DNA of 64,000 nucleotides. Origin: Ensifer adhaerens. Its GTDB lineage: Bacteria > Pseudomonadota > Alphaproteobacteria > Rhizobiales > Rhizobiaceae. Below the pieces are notes generated by a model. The model saw only the letters and a program-made list of their open reading frames with translations, was not told the origin of the DNA and made no database searches. How positions within the stretch are numbered: position 1 is the stretch's first letter; each line of letters opens with the position of its first letter. The position numbers and the translations under genes are program-made. The stretch covers positions 62,001 through 126,000 of the forward strand of contig NZ_PNFP01000014.1 of the NCBI RefSeq assembly GCF_002940685.1. Reading direction: 5' to 3'. Positions 18,455 through 27,310 of this stretch are shown here, piece by piece.

Positions 18455-19020
18455 TTTCCGTCCTCCAGCGCAGCTCGAAGCCTGGCAAATGCAAGTCGGA
18501 TTCTCGACTTCACCGTTCCAAGCGGCAGGTTCAGCTTGGTGGCGATCTTACTATGAGAACAATCGTCGAAGAACGACAGCGTCAGCAATTGGATCTGCTC
18601 CTGAGGCAAGTCCTTCATCGCGTCCTTCAACCGCGTCGCATCCTGGCGATCTGCCAGCGCGTTCTCCGCGCTTTTGGTATCGTCCGGCACAAATGCTGGG
18701 TCATTGACGTCGAAATCCGGCCTCCGGTTCTTGCGGTAGGCGTCAATACGAAGGTTGCGGGCAATCGTGAAGATCCACGTGCCTGCGTTACCGCGTGTCG
18801 CTTCGAACTGGCCTGCCTTGTTCCAAACAGTGATCATCACTTCCTGCATCAATTCCTCGGCGATGTTCGGATCACGCGTGAGGCGCGCCATATAGGCCTT
18901 AACGCGCGGACCGTAATACCGGAACAGTGTCTCAAAAGATTGGATGTCCCCGTCGCGGCCAACAGCCTCCAGCAGCGAGCAGGCTTCATCGTTCGTCAGT
19001 TCCCCGGCCGGCTCTATCAT
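18451..19020 (-). CDS. rpoE: ECF11-type RNA polymerase sigma factor (RpoE of the RpoE-ChrR pair)
   Basis: A 189-residue ECF sigma factor. Region 2 is seen in FETLFRYYGPRVKAYMARL and ELMQEVMITVWNKAGQF, and region 4 in LPQEQIQLLTLSFFDDCSHS and LPLGTVKSRIRLAFARLR. A longer in-frame version starts at 19164, but the probable autoregulated promoter at 19137-19163 lies inside that extension, so the start at 19020 (MIEPAGELTNDEA) is preferred. It also gives the normal family length. It forms an operon with chrR and the DUF2177 gene, and is divergent from the FAD-oxidoreductase operon. Confidence 0.88.
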   Translation of the reverse strand: MIEPAGELTNDEACSLLEAVGRDGDIQSFETLFRYYGPRVKAYMARLTRDPNIAEELMQEVMITVWNKAGQFEATRGNAGTWIFTIARNLRIDAYRKNRRPDFDVNDPAFVPDDTKSAENALADRQDATRLKDAMKDLPQEQIQLLTLSFFDDCSHSKIATKLNLPLGTVKSRIRLAFARLRAALEDGK

Positions 19021-19136
19021 GCGTCCACGCTTCTTGTACCTCCCAAGCTCGACCAGCGACTCATGCTCAGGTCGAACAAATGGGATATCTGGACCAGCGG
19101 TAGCCGAAATCGCAAGAATTGTCTCCATGGCACCAG

Positions 19137-19163
19137 TTACGATGCCTTCCGCTTCTTGGATCA
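19137..19163 (-). promoter_or_regulatory. Predicted ECF11 promoter of rpoE-chrR
   Basis: On the minus strand TGATCC (19163-19158) is followed after 16 bp by CGTAA (19141-19137). This fits the Rhodobacter RpoE consensus, in which TGATCC precedes a TAA-containing -10 element by 18 bp. An identically spaced copy lies at 25861-25835 in front of the DUF3833 operon. Confidence 0.65.
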
Positions 19164-19253
19164 TGGTCGATCAAAATTTTCCGACGGGTTCAATCCGATC
19201 GGGAGATTTTTCCGTAGTGCGTTCGTAATTGCTGGTCAAAATGAGGGGACGAC

Positions 19254-20612
19254 ATGCGATTTGATCGGGGTATGAGGGGTGAATTCGGACAACGGCGTGT
19301 GGCTGTCATTGGCGCCGGTATTTCGGGTATGTCCGCGGCCTGGCTACTCGGTAAAAGCTTGGAGGTGGTGCTATACGAAGCCGGCGATAAGCCCGGAGGT
19401 CATGCCAATACAGTTGTCGCCCCTACGGCTTCTGGGCCGGTTCCCGTCGACGCAGGGTTCATTGTTTACAACGATCGCAACTATCCCAACCTTGTTGCGC
19501 TGTTTGACCACCTCAACGTCCCGACCCAAGCATCCAACATGTCGTTCTCAGCGTCTTTGGATGGCGGGGCATTCGAATACTCGGGCTCTGGTTTGTCAGG
19601 CTTGTTTGCTCAGCCGTTGAACGCACTTCGTCCGCGCTTTTGGAGGATATTGTCAGACATTTTGCGCTTCTATCGCGCCGCTCCCGGGGCCCTCAAGTGC
19701 CGGAATTTGGTTGCCAAGACACTGGGCGAGTATCTCGACGAGAATGGCTATAGCCAGGCTTTCATTACCGACCATCTCCTTCCCATGGGCGCTGCGATCT
19801 GGTCTACGACGACCACGCGCATGCGCGATTATCCCCTCCATGCCTTCATTCGGTTCTGCGACAGTCATGGTTTGCTTGCATTGACGGACAGACCTCGCTG
19901 GCGAACGGTGACCGGCGGAAGCCGAGAATATGTTGACAGGTTAATGGCGGACTATTCCGGCGAGCTTCGAACAGGAAGGGCAGTCCGCGAGATCCGCCGC
20001 GAGGTGGGGACGGTGGCCATAACCGATCGTGATGGCAATCGTGACACGTTCACGGATGTGGTCATCGCGACTCACGCCGACCGGGCCCTGGCGATGCTTG
20101 CTGAGCCTGACGCACGTGAGAGAGAGCTGTTGTCGGCAATCGGTTACACGAGCAATAGGGCGGTTCTGCACACGGATGTCTCATTGATGCCCAAGCGGCG
20201 AAATGTGTGGTCGAGCTGGAACTACATTGGCGCGTCGGATGATTACGGTGAACGCCAGCTGTGTGTGACCTATTGGATGAACCGGTTGCAAGGTATCGAT
20301 CCGGCAACACCACTTTTTGTGACGCTCAACCCGCATCAAAAGATAGCCAGTGAGCGGATAATCGCGTCGTTCGACTATGACCATCCTCTGTTCGATCAGC
20401 GAGCCTTGGCGTCTCAAAAGGAGCTTTGGCGTCTCCAGGGACGTGGCGGTGTCTGGTTTTGCGGGGCGCACTTCGGGAGCGGATTCCATGAGGACGGTCT
20501 GCAGTCCGGGCTTGCTGTTGCCGAGGCCATCTCCGGCATGCGGCGTCCGTGGGCGGTCCGTGACGATTCTGGCCGGATCCCCTCCGAGATCGGTTACGCG
20601 GCGGCTCAATGA
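19254..20612 (+). CDS. FAD-dependent oxidoreductase (flavin amine-oxidase superfamily)
   Basis: A 452-residue flavoprotein with the dinucleotide-binding motif VAVIGAGISGMSAAWLLG near residues 14-31 and the following GGHANTV segment. It belongs to the group encoded next to DUF1365 and cyclopropane-synthase-like genes. In Rhodobacter sphaeroides, relatives in the RpoE-ChrR regulon are needed to form furan fatty acids that scavenge singlet oxygen. The 4-bp overlap with the DUF1365 gene shows an operon. I saw no TGATCC-N16-CGTAA element directly upstream, so its promoter is unresolved. Confidence 0.85.
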   Translation: MRFDRGMRGEFGQRRVAVIGAGISGMSAAWLLGKSLEVVLYEAGDKPGGHANTVVAPTASGPVPVDAGFIVYNDRNYPNLVALFDHLNVPTQASNMSFSASLDGGAFEYSGSGLSGLFAQPLNALRPRFWRILSDILRFYRAAPGALKCRNLVAKTLGEYLDENGYSQAFITDHLLPMGAAIWSTTTTRMRDYPLHAFIRFCDSHGLLALTDRPRWRTVTGGSREYVDRLMADYSGELRTGRAVREIRREVGTVAITDRDGNRDTFTDVVIATHADRALAMLAEPDARERELLSAIGYTSNRAVLHTDVSLMPKRRNVWSSWNYIGASDDYGERQLCVTYWMNRLQGIDPATPLFVTLNPHQKIASERIIASFDYDHPLFDQRALASQKELWRLQGRGGVWFCGAHFGSGFHEDGLQSGLAVAEAISGMRRPWAVRDDSGRIPSEIGYAAAQ

Positions 20613-21418
20613 TGTCAATGTCGGCTCTTTACAGCGGGCACGTGTGGCACGTTCGGTTTCGGCCCCGCCGACATCGGCTTTCCTACAGAGTCTTTTCGCT
20701 GCTTCTCGATCTGGATGAGTTGGCGTCTTTGGACCGCAAGCTGCGCCTGTTCGGCCATAATCGCTGGGCTCTGTTCAGTTTTCGCGACAGCGATCACGGG
20801 AGCGGTGAAGTGGGCGCGCTTCGCAGTTGGGTCGAGCGGCAGCTTTCCGAGGCTGGAGTGCACGCGCAGAAGCTGCGGATCCGTGTGCTATGTTACCCCC
20901 GCATACTCGGCTACGTCTTCAACCCGTTGACTGTTTTTTACTGCGAAACAGACGATGGCCAAGTCCGGGCCGTCCTCTATGAGGTCTGCAACACGTTCCA
21001 CGAACGTCACACCTATGTCATTCCGGTGAGCGACGGCCACCTTGGAGCGGTCCGCCAGTCGTGCGCCAAGGAACTTTACGTTTCTCCGTTTGTACCCATG
21101 GATTGCCGCTACGAGTTCAACCTCACACCGCCGGGGGAAAGTGTGCTCGTCGACATAACCGAAAACGATCGTGACGGACGGCTTCTCAAGGCGGCGTTTT
21201 CAGGAAAAAGGGAAGAGATCTCGGACACGAGGCTTCTTCTGACCTTCCTGAAACACCCCCTCATGACTGTCAAAGTAATGAGTGCGATCCACTGGGAGGC
21301 GCTCAAAATCTGGCTAAAGGGCGTGCCGGTGCATCGCCATCGGCCGGCGGACCTGCGGGTCGCCACAACGATTGTCTCCAGTTCGGAAGAGAAAGACCTG
21401 ATGCATGAGCGAGCTTGA
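20609..21418 (+). CDS. DUF1365 family protein
   Basis: A 269-residue protein beginning SALYSGHVWHVRFRPRRHRLSYRVF-like. DUF1365 hallmarks include YPRILGYVFNPLTVFYC near residues 97-113, the NTFHERHTY segment and KELYVSPFVPMD. Function is not established; members almost always sit between a flavin amine-oxidase-like gene and a cyclopropane-synthase-like gene, as here. Overlaps with both neighbours (4 and 14 bp) indicate tight translational coupling. Confidence 0.9.
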   Translation: MMSMSALYSGHVWHVRFRPRRHRLSYRVFSLLLDLDELASLDRKLRLFGHNRWALFSFRDSDHGSGEVGALRSWVERQLSEAGVHAQKLRIRVLCYPRILGYVFNPLTVFYCETDDGQVRAVLYEVCNTFHERHTYVIPVSDGHLGAVRQSCAKELYVSPFVPMDCRYEFNLTPPGESVLVDITENDRDGRLLKAAFSGKREEISDTRLLLTFLKHPLMTVKVMSAIHWEALKIWLKGVPVHRHRPADLRVATTIVSSSEEKDLMHERA

Positions 21419-22622
21419 CCGGAGTGCGGCGTTCTCAATATCGTCGGGCCGCCCGCTGTGGCAGAAAATAGTATGCGGTTGGCTTGACCGGATCGAACGT
21501 GGGCAATTGCGCGCGGAGTTCCCCTGCGGCGCAGTGCATGTGGTGAAAGGCACCGTCCCCGGTCCCACTGCAGCGATCGTCTTTACGAATGCAAGACCGG
21601 TCTGGCGTATGCTCACGAGCGGCAGCCTTGGGTTTTCGCGATCCTATCTCGATGGGGACTGGGAGACGCCAGACTTGGGTGCGCTCATGGATCTGGCGCT
21701 TGCCAACGAAGAGACCCTCAAGCCTGCGCTCGCCTCTCGCCCGCTATTAAGCCGCCTCGCTTATCTCCGGCATCTGTTCAGACGAAACTCCCGTGCCGGG
21801 AGTCGCCGAAACATCGCGTTCCATTACGACCTCGGGAACGGTTTCTACCGCGCATGGCTCGATGAGACGATGACCTACTCTGCCGCCATCTTTGAGCGGC
21901 AAGGGCAGTCACTCGGTGAAGCCCAGCAAGCCAAGTACAACAGGATCCTAAGTGAGCTTCGAATCGGTCCGCAAGATCATGTTCTTGAGATCGGTTGCGG
22001 CTGGGGCGGGTTTATGGAGTACGCTGCCTCGCGCACGGGGTGTCGCATTACCGGGCTGACTTTGTCGAAGGAGCAGGCCGACTTTGCGAGAGCTCGGCTG
22101 GCAAACAAGGGATTGTCTCCGTTGGCCGAGATGCGGCTGCAGGACTACAGGGATTGTGAAGGACGTTTCACCAAGATCGTCTCGATAGAGATGTTCGAAG
22201 CCGTCGGCGAGGAGAATTGGCCGGTTTACTTCGAGAAGCTGCGGACGAACCTCGCTCCTGGCGGCCAAGCGCTGATCCAGGTGATTACGATCGACGAGAG
22301 GCGGTATGAGCGGTATCGGCAAAACGCCGATTTCATTCAAACCTATGTGTTTCCCGGTGGCATGCTGCCTTCTGCGGCAGTTTTCAGGCAGAAGGCTGTC
22401 ACCTCCGGATTTATGGTGCTGGACGCATTTTCCTTCGGCCGTGACTACGAGAAAACCCTGCTCTTGTGGGAAGGTGCTTTCCTCAAAAGTTGGCACAAGA
22501 TTGAATCCGCTGCATTCGACGAACGGTTCAAGCGCTTGTGGCGCTACTACCTTCACTACTGCGCCGCCGGCTTTCGCAACGGTACCATCGATGTCTACCA
22601 GTTCCGGCTCGAACCAACGTGA
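21405..22622 (+). CDS. Cyclopropane-fatty-acyl-phospholipid synthase family methyltransferase
   Basis: A 405-residue S-adenosylmethionine-dependent methyltransferase. Motif I reads VLEIGCGWGGF near residues 191-201, preceded by the family segment IAFHYDLGNGFYRAWLDETMTYSAA. IEMFEAVGEENW matches the lipid-bound active-site region of Cfa enzymes. Substrates are unsaturated acyl chains of phospholipids. With the two upstream genes it probably modifies membrane fatty acids in response to oxidants; whether the product is a cyclopropane, a methylated or a furan fatty acid is open. The convergent SDR gene begins only 6 bp beyond its stop. Confidence 0.9.
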   Translation: MSELDRSAAFSISSGRPLWQKIVCGWLDRIERGQLRAEFPCGAVHVVKGTVPGPTAAIVFTNARPVWRMLTSGSLGFSRSYLDGDWETPDLGALMDLALANEETLKPALASRPLLSRLAYLRHLFRRNSRAGSRRNIAFHYDLGNGFYRAWLDETMTYSAAIFERQGQSLGEAQQAKYNRILSELRIGPQDHVLEIGCGWGGFMEYAASRTGCRITGLTLSKEQADFARARLANKGLSPLAEMRLQDYRDCEGRFTKIVSIEMFEAVGEENWPVYFEKLRTNLAPGGQALIQVITIDERRYERYRQNADFIQTYVFPGGMLPSAAVFRQKAVTSGFMVLDAFSFGRDYEKTLLLWEGAFLKSWHKIESAAFDERFKRLWRYYLHYCAAGFRNGTIDVYQFRLEPT

Positions 22623-22628
22623 CGGAGG

Positions 22629-23435
22629 TCAGGTGTGGTCCTCACGCAACATGCGGCGCGTCAAGGCGAACCGCAGGCTTGGAGGAAGTGCCTTCAATAG
22701 CTTCAAGACCACTTTCATCCTCCACGGGAATGCGATCTCGAACTTCCCCCGCTCAAGCCCGCGCATGATGTATTCCGACGCACGTTCCGAAGAGATCAGG
22801 AACGGCATTGGAAAGTCATTCTGACGCGTCAACGGCGTATCGACAAATCCTGGATTGATAATTGTCATCTGAACGCCCTGCCGTTCTAGTTCGGGATAAA
22901 GGGCTTCGCACATGTTTATCAAGGCGGCTTTCGTTGCGCCGTAGCCCGCGGCACCAGGAAGACCGGTGTAGCCCGCCACAGATGCCATGACTGCAATCCG
23001 ACCCGACCGGCGCGCGGTCATTGCTGGCATGATCGCCTGCAAACAATTGACGGTGCCCATGATATTGAGCCCGACCATCTCTCCGATCGCCGCGGCGTCG
23101 AAAGTCGACAGGCTGTCGCGCCGGTACGTTCCTGCGCCGAAAACCGCCAAGGAAATTGGACCCAGACGCATTTCAATATCGCGTACGGTGATTTCTGTCG
23201 CTTCGCGGTCGGTCACATCGAGGGGAAAGGCGTGGATCTTATTTTCCGGCGATTGTGCGAGAGTATCGAGCTCCACCGAGTTGCGCGCGCTGACGGCGAC
23301 GGTCCAGCCGTCATGTGCCAAACGGATTGCAAGCGATTTCCCGATGCCGGAGCTTGCGCCCGTAACCCACGCCACCTTTCGCCGATCGGTCTCGTGGAAG
23401 GCGTGATTGTTGATCAAATCGCGATCGATCGTCAT
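22629..23435 (-). CDS. Short-chain dehydrogenase/reductase
   Basis: A 268-residue classical SDR with the cofactor motif VTGASSGIGKSLA near residues 23-35, the active-site serine in VMASVAGYTG, and YGATK supplying the catalytic Tyr and Lys. FPLDVTD is the usual adenine-ring segment. It is last in a minus-strand unit with the MFS, DUF3833 and small secreted-protein genes, whose predicted promoter matches the ECF11 consensus. The substrate is unknown; an acyl-chain or aldehyde product of lipid damage is a possibility from context. Confidence 0.88.
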   Translation of the reverse strand: MTIDRDLINNHAFHETDRRKVAWVTGASSGIGKSLAIRLAHDGWTVAVSARNSVELDTLAQSPENKIHAFPLDVTDREATEITVRDIEMRLGPISLAVFGAGTYRRDSLSTFDAAAIGEMVGLNIMGTVNCLQAIMPAMTARRSGRIAVMASVAGYTGLPGAAGYGATKAALINMCEALYPELERQGVQMTIINPGFVDTPLTRQNDFPMPFLISSERASEYIMRGLERGKFEIAFPWRMKVVLKLLKALPPSLRFALTRRMLREDHT

Positions 23436-23504
23436 TAAAAACCTACCTCAGTCGGCGATGGAAAAAATGTCTTCAGCCCGCAGCCGAAGACGGGCGCCAT
23501 ATCG

Positions 23505-24839
23505 TCATATCCGTCCAACAACCTCTCGCTGGGCAACACGATCGATCGGAAAGCGCCACATCAGTCCGATAGCTCCAAGCTTCGGAACGATCGGTGCCCA
23601 GGCGTAAAGCATCGAAAGACCGTTGAGGGCGTCGGACGACGGACGATCTTGAGCCGGGTCGAAGCCAAGCAAACTGAGCACGGGAAACGTCACTCCTACG
23701 GCTGTCGCGAGAGAGAGCTTCGTGGCAAGCGCCCACGCGGCGAAATACATGCCGGAACGCTGAGAACCTGAGACTGCGGTGTCGGTGTCGATGACGTCTG
23801 CCTGCATGGACGGCGGCAGGACCAGGTCGAAGCCGAGCAGAAGCCCGGTGCACACGCATATCGCACCGAAGGCGACCAGGTCGCCGTCGCCGAGAAATCC
23901 AGATATGCCGAAGATGGCGCACGTCGCCAGCATAGCGACGCTCCAGGCCTTGTGCTTGCTCCAGCGCCTTGCAGCCTTTGCCGCGAGCGGTACGCCAAGC
24001 ATTGCGCATGCGAAATAGACCAGGAGAAACGGGCCGCGCCACTCCGGAGCTCCCAGCCGCTCTGACACAAAGTAGAGAAACAAAGTGGCTGGGATTGCGT
24101 TGGCAAATCCATTCAAAAGAAAAGCGGTGATGAGACGCAGGAACGACCGGTTCCTCGACATGAAAACCAGGCTTTGCATCAAGCCAAGCTGCCGCGTCGA
24201 CCGATTGACGGGTTCGGGGACGAAAACGAATGCCGCAAGACTTGTGATCGGAAGCATCACCGCAACGAGGAGGGCTATCGTCTCTAGGCCCTCCGCACCA
24301 CTGCTGGCTGTCGTCCCGAAAACGAATGGCAGGCTTATGGCCGCCAAGGTGCCGATCAGTGTGGCCCCTTCGCGGAAAGCGGCGATGCGTGTTCGCTCGG
24401 CATAGTCGCTTGAAAGTTCTGCACCCCAGGCGGTGTAAGGAAGAGAGGTCCAGGTAAAGCCAAGAGACAAAAGCCCGCCCCATAGGACCAGATAGCCAAG
24501 TCCGACCGTTTGCGGCGGCCAGAAAAGCATGAAGGCGGCGCTTGCAGTCACCGGGATCGACGCGATAAAAAACCCGCGACGGCGACCGCCGACGCCATGC
24601 CACCGGTCGGCCAGCCAGCCGAATATCGGATCGCTCGCGGCATCAAGAAGACGAATCGCAAAAAGTACGCCCCCGACGGCCGCGACCGGCAGTCCCATCA
24701 CTTCGGAATAAAATGTTGGAACGATTACGAAAATCGGCAAAGCTAGCGCGGCCAACGGAAACGCTGGTAGTGCATAGAGGATGAGTGTCGATGCCTGCGA
24801 CCTGTAGGCTGTTCCGCCCGATGCTTCCCCCATCGTCAC
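23505..24839 (-). CDS. MFS transporter of the glycoside-pentoside-hexuronide (MFS_2) type
   Basis: A 444-residue, 12-helix transporter. The segment RLLDAASDPIFGWLADR near residue 68 and the loop GRRRGFFIASIP are characteristic of the GPH/MFS_2 group. Some MFS_2 proteins move sugars and others lysolipids. Its start overlaps the DUF3833 stop by 4 bp (24836-24839). Linked to lipid-modifying genes and to an ECF11 promoter, it may act on a lipid or oxidised fatty acid, but that is inference. Confidence 0.85.
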   Translation of the reverse strand: MTMGEASGGTAYRSQASTLILYALPAFPLAALALPIFVIVPTFYSEVMGLPVAAVGGVLFAIRLLDAASDPIFGWLADRWHGVGGRRRGFFIASIPVTASAAFMLFWPPQTVGLGYLVLWGGLLSLGFTWTSLPYTAWGAELSSDYAERTRIAAFREGATLIGTLAAISLPFVFGTTASSGAEGLETIALLVAVMLPITSLAAFVFVPEPVNRSTRQLGLMQSLVFMSRNRSFLRLITAFLLNGFANAIPATLFLYFVSERLGAPEWRGPFLLVYFACAMLGVPLAAKAARRWSKHKAWSVAMLATCAIFGISGFLGDGDLVAFGAICVCTGLLLGFDLVLPPSMQADVIDTDTAVSGSQRSGMYFAAWALATKLSLATAVGVTFPVLSLLGFDPAQDRPSSDALNGLSMLYAWAPIVPKLGAIGLMWRFPIDRVAQREVVGRI

Positions 24840-25339
24840 CGTCTCCTGAACTCGACACGCGTCCAGGCAACCGGCAATCCGAACTTCGTCACATAGGCGG
24901 TATTGAGGACGCGACGATCAGTGTTTAACGTCATGGTGTCGTGAAAGCGCACTTTGTTTCTGCGGTTTTTCGGGTCCAGAAACAACAGGTAGCTGAAGCG
25001 TGCGACGTTATCCTCAATACGCACCTCAGTCTCACCGATCACGTCCTCGCGCGTACCCCTGTATCTGCCGGGTCCATCCTTGACGAAACGCCACGTCTTG
25101 CGATCGCGAGCGCCGTCATCAAACGTGAAATCTTCCCTGAGCGTTAAGGTTCGACCATCCCATTTGCCCAGCAACTGAACCTGGAAGGTCTTCTTGACTC
25201 CGGTGATGCTGCGAAAGCTGCCCTCGGCGCTCGACCTGCCGGTAAAGAAGCGCTCAAGCGAAAAGGTTTCGGCGGCCGCGGGTGTAACAAATGCGAGGTT
25301 CATAGCGATGACCGTGAGAAAAACACAGATGGTGTTCAT
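24836..25339 (-). CDS. DUF3833 family exported protein
   Basis: A 167-residue protein with an N-terminal signal sequence (residues 1-24, ending PAAAETF). The DUF3833 features are FSLERFFTGRSSAEG, a segment around REDFTFDDGARDRKTW and the C-terminal FGLPVAWTRVEF. A lipoprotein cysteine is absent, so it is probably periplasmic. Homologues accompany RpoE-ChrR-controlled lipid genes. It is translationally coupled to the MFS gene. Confidence 0.85.
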   Translation of the reverse strand: MNTICVFLTVIAMNLAFVTPAAAETFSLERFFTGRSSAEGSFRSITGVKKTFQVQLLGKWDGRTLTLREDFTFDDGARDRKTWRFVKDGPGRYRGTREDVIGETEVRIEDNVARFSYLLFLDPKNRRNKVRFHDTMTLNTDRRVLNTAYVTKFGLPVAWTRVEFRRR

Positions 25340-25407
25340 GCTCGTTCTCCGTCAAACGGAATTGCGCGGCATAAGCATCAATTCCACTCCCCGTATCCGG
25401 TGCCATT

Positions 25408-25797
25408 TCAAAGCTCGGGGCCGATTCGGGCGATACCGGTCTTTCCGTCGTTCCGGATCCACTTCAGCTTCTGTTCGTTGACTCGATACAGCTCGAAACA
25501 CATCGGGCGACCGTCGTACCAGCTGCGAAACCGCTGGCAGAGACGATCGGAGTCTATCCACCATTTGCCCGTGTCCTTCGGCTTGACGAACCGACCAAGG
25601 CCCAGGGCTTCGCCGTCCCCGTCGACACTGCCACTCCTTCGATAGTTCAGGGGGAATTCTCCACCCAGCGGTGCTGCAAGGAAAATGCGGCGGCCGACTA
25701 TTTCTCCCTCGATCTCGTTTGCCTTGTATCGCTCCGCGGCGGCCCCTGACGGAACGGCTGCGCACACAGCTGCGATCGCTATTGCGGTTCGGAACAT
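25408..25797 (-). CDS. Small secreted protein, DUF995-like
   Basis: A 129-residue protein with a clear signal peptide (MFRTAIAIAAVCAAVPSGAAAE). The mature part has a W..DSDRLCQRF..WYDGRPMC pattern with two cysteines, reminiscent of small rhizobial exported proteins of the DUF995 type. I chose the start at 25797; a longer frame to 25917 would run through the predicted promoter at 25835-25861. It heads the unit followed by DUF3833, MFS and SDR genes. Function unknown. Confidence 0.7.
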   Translation of the reverse strand: MFRTAIAIAAVCAAVPSGAAAERYKANEIEGEIVGRRIFLAAPLGGEFPLNYRRSGSVDGDGEALGLGRFVKPKDTGKWWIDSDRLCQRFRSWYDGRPMCFELYRVNEQKLKWIRNDGKTGIARIGPEL

Positions 25798-25834
25798 GGT
25801 CGTTCGTTCGCTCCCGTTGTTTTTGTCAGCTGAA

Positions 25835-25861
25835 TTACGAGACCTGGGTGCGGTTGGATCA
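25835..25861 (-). promoter_or_regulatory. Predicted ECF11 promoter of the secreted protein-DUF3833-MFS-SDR unit
   Basis: The minus strand shows TGATCC (25861-25856), a 16-bp spacer and CGTAA (25839-25835), identical in both boxes and in spacing to the predicted rpoE promoter. It lies 38 bp before the start codon at 25797. Confidence 0.65.
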
Positions 25862-26851
25862 GTCTGGATCAGCATTGAAGTGATTCTGATTGGGCGATGC
25901 TCCGGCCCCATGCTCATGCATGCAAGGAGTGAAGGCCATAGTGGACGGACCGTCCGTCGCGTACGGACTGCCGCCGATGCGACCGACTTATCACCGCCGC
26001 CATGAGCGGACTGTCGAGAAAATGGGTATGGCGCTGCGCCGCCGACTGCACGCTGGCGGCTTCACAATCCGATTTGCCGGCCATTCGCCTCATTCCATCT
26101 CCTGAATGCGCGCCATTAGCGCCAGGAAGTGCTAGGGCGCCAAGGTCAGATACTCGCGCAGGATCCCCAGGTGCCGGCGGCCTGGAGACGGCGACAACTG
26201 ATGCGCCTCACTTGCCGCGTGAGGAATATCTCGAAGGTCGATGGACGCCACTCGCCGTAGTCCGCGGTAGCTGCGGCGTTATCGCCAGCGACAAAGGTGG
26301 CAACGTCCATGCCGGAACAATGGCCCAGTCGCGGAAGCGAACGCCCGGTGGCCGGCAGCCAGTGAGGGTCGGAATGCAAAGGCTGGAGACCGCACGGCAG
26401 AAATTTGCTGCCAAGCCTCCCCACGTCGTAAATCCGCTCTAGAGGACAGACAATCGTCCGACGCTGATCGCGACCTTCGCGAAATCGCTGCGGCGATCAA
26501 GGCCCGCCAGCCAAGCCGTTGGTTCCGGTGAGATCAAAGGCTGCGCGAGCAAAGATGATCCAGCAAGATCGGCCCTTGAAACGCGCGCTCTGCTCACCTA
26601 CCTCATTTGTGCCGGATGCCTTCTCGGATCCTGGCACGGGAATGATGGTCCGCTTATGCGTTGACCGGGTTCGGTTCATATCTCTTCGCAAGGAGGATAT
26701 GGTCCGGCGTTTGCCCGACCCCTTTGCGAAGGTATTGTGCGATCGACCGTCTCGGTCTTTTGATCATCAATTCCGTCCATCTCCGATCATGCGGCCTCCG
26801 GCATGCACGTACTTGGCACGTCGCAAATCAACTGTGGCTGATTACGCAGCG
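25862..26851. other. Intergenic stretch of about 1 kb, no gene recognised
   Basis: Several short frames on both strands show no recognisable protein sequence and poor starts. A 7-bp inverted repeat GACGGAC-C-GTCCGTC (25944-25958) might be a regulator site. Near 26690 there is an AAGGAGGATATGG leader resembling those of the Hsp20 genes, but the frame behind it is not Hsp20-like; it may be debris from a duplication. Confidence 0.5.
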
Positions 26852-26865
26852 AAAGGAGGATGTAC

Positions 26866-27300
26866 ATGCTGGTATCTGATTATAGCCGCGCCGGGTTCGA
26901 CCCATTTCTGGAAATGCGGCGAATGCAGCAGGAAATGAATCAGCGCTTATCGGACATGACAGCCAAAGCCGCCCAGGAGTTTCCACCCGTCAACCTCTGG
27001 ATGGGTGAGGACAGCGTGGCGGTGACTGCTCAATTGCCTGGGATCGCGCCGGACGAGGTCGACCTCACGGTTCGCGAGAATACGTTGACAGTGAGGGGCG
27101 AACGCGCTTCCCCGATGGAGGACGAGAAACCCGTCTGGCACCGGCGCGAACGAGTGTATGGAAACTTCTCTCGAACGGTGCAATTGCCTTTCCGCGTCGA
27201 TCCAGAACAGGTCGAGGCGCGTTTCGCAAACGGGCTTCTTGAAGTCGAGCTGCACCGGCCTGAGACGGATCGGCCGAAGAAGATCCAGATCAAAGGCTAA
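26866..27300 (+). CDS. Hsp20/alpha-crystallin small heat-shock protein
   Basis: A 144-residue small chaperone that holds unfolding proteins. The alpha-crystallin domain spans about residues 40-135, with AQLPGIAPDEVDLTVRENTLTVRGER and the closing A..ANGLLEVEL motif. Two ATGs compete: 26860 touches the strong AAAGGAGG site (26852-26859), while 26866 lies 6 nt beyond it and is therefore the likely start. It is the first of three consecutive Hsp20 genes. Confidence 0.92.
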   Translation: MLVSDYSRAGFDPFLEMRRMQQEMNQRLSDMTAKAAQEFPPVNLWMGEDSVAVTAQLPGIAPDEVDLTVRENTLTVRGERASPMEDEKPVWHRRERVYGNFSRTVQLPFRVDPEQVEARFANGLLEVELHRPETDRPKKIQIKG

Positions 27301-27310
27301 GGAGGACAAA

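Noticed and set aside
26571-26605. CTTGAA followed by CTACCT as a heat-shock promoter of the Hsp20 triplet
   Set aside because: The -10 match is weak and the site is about 260 bp from the first Hsp20 start; not strong enough to list.
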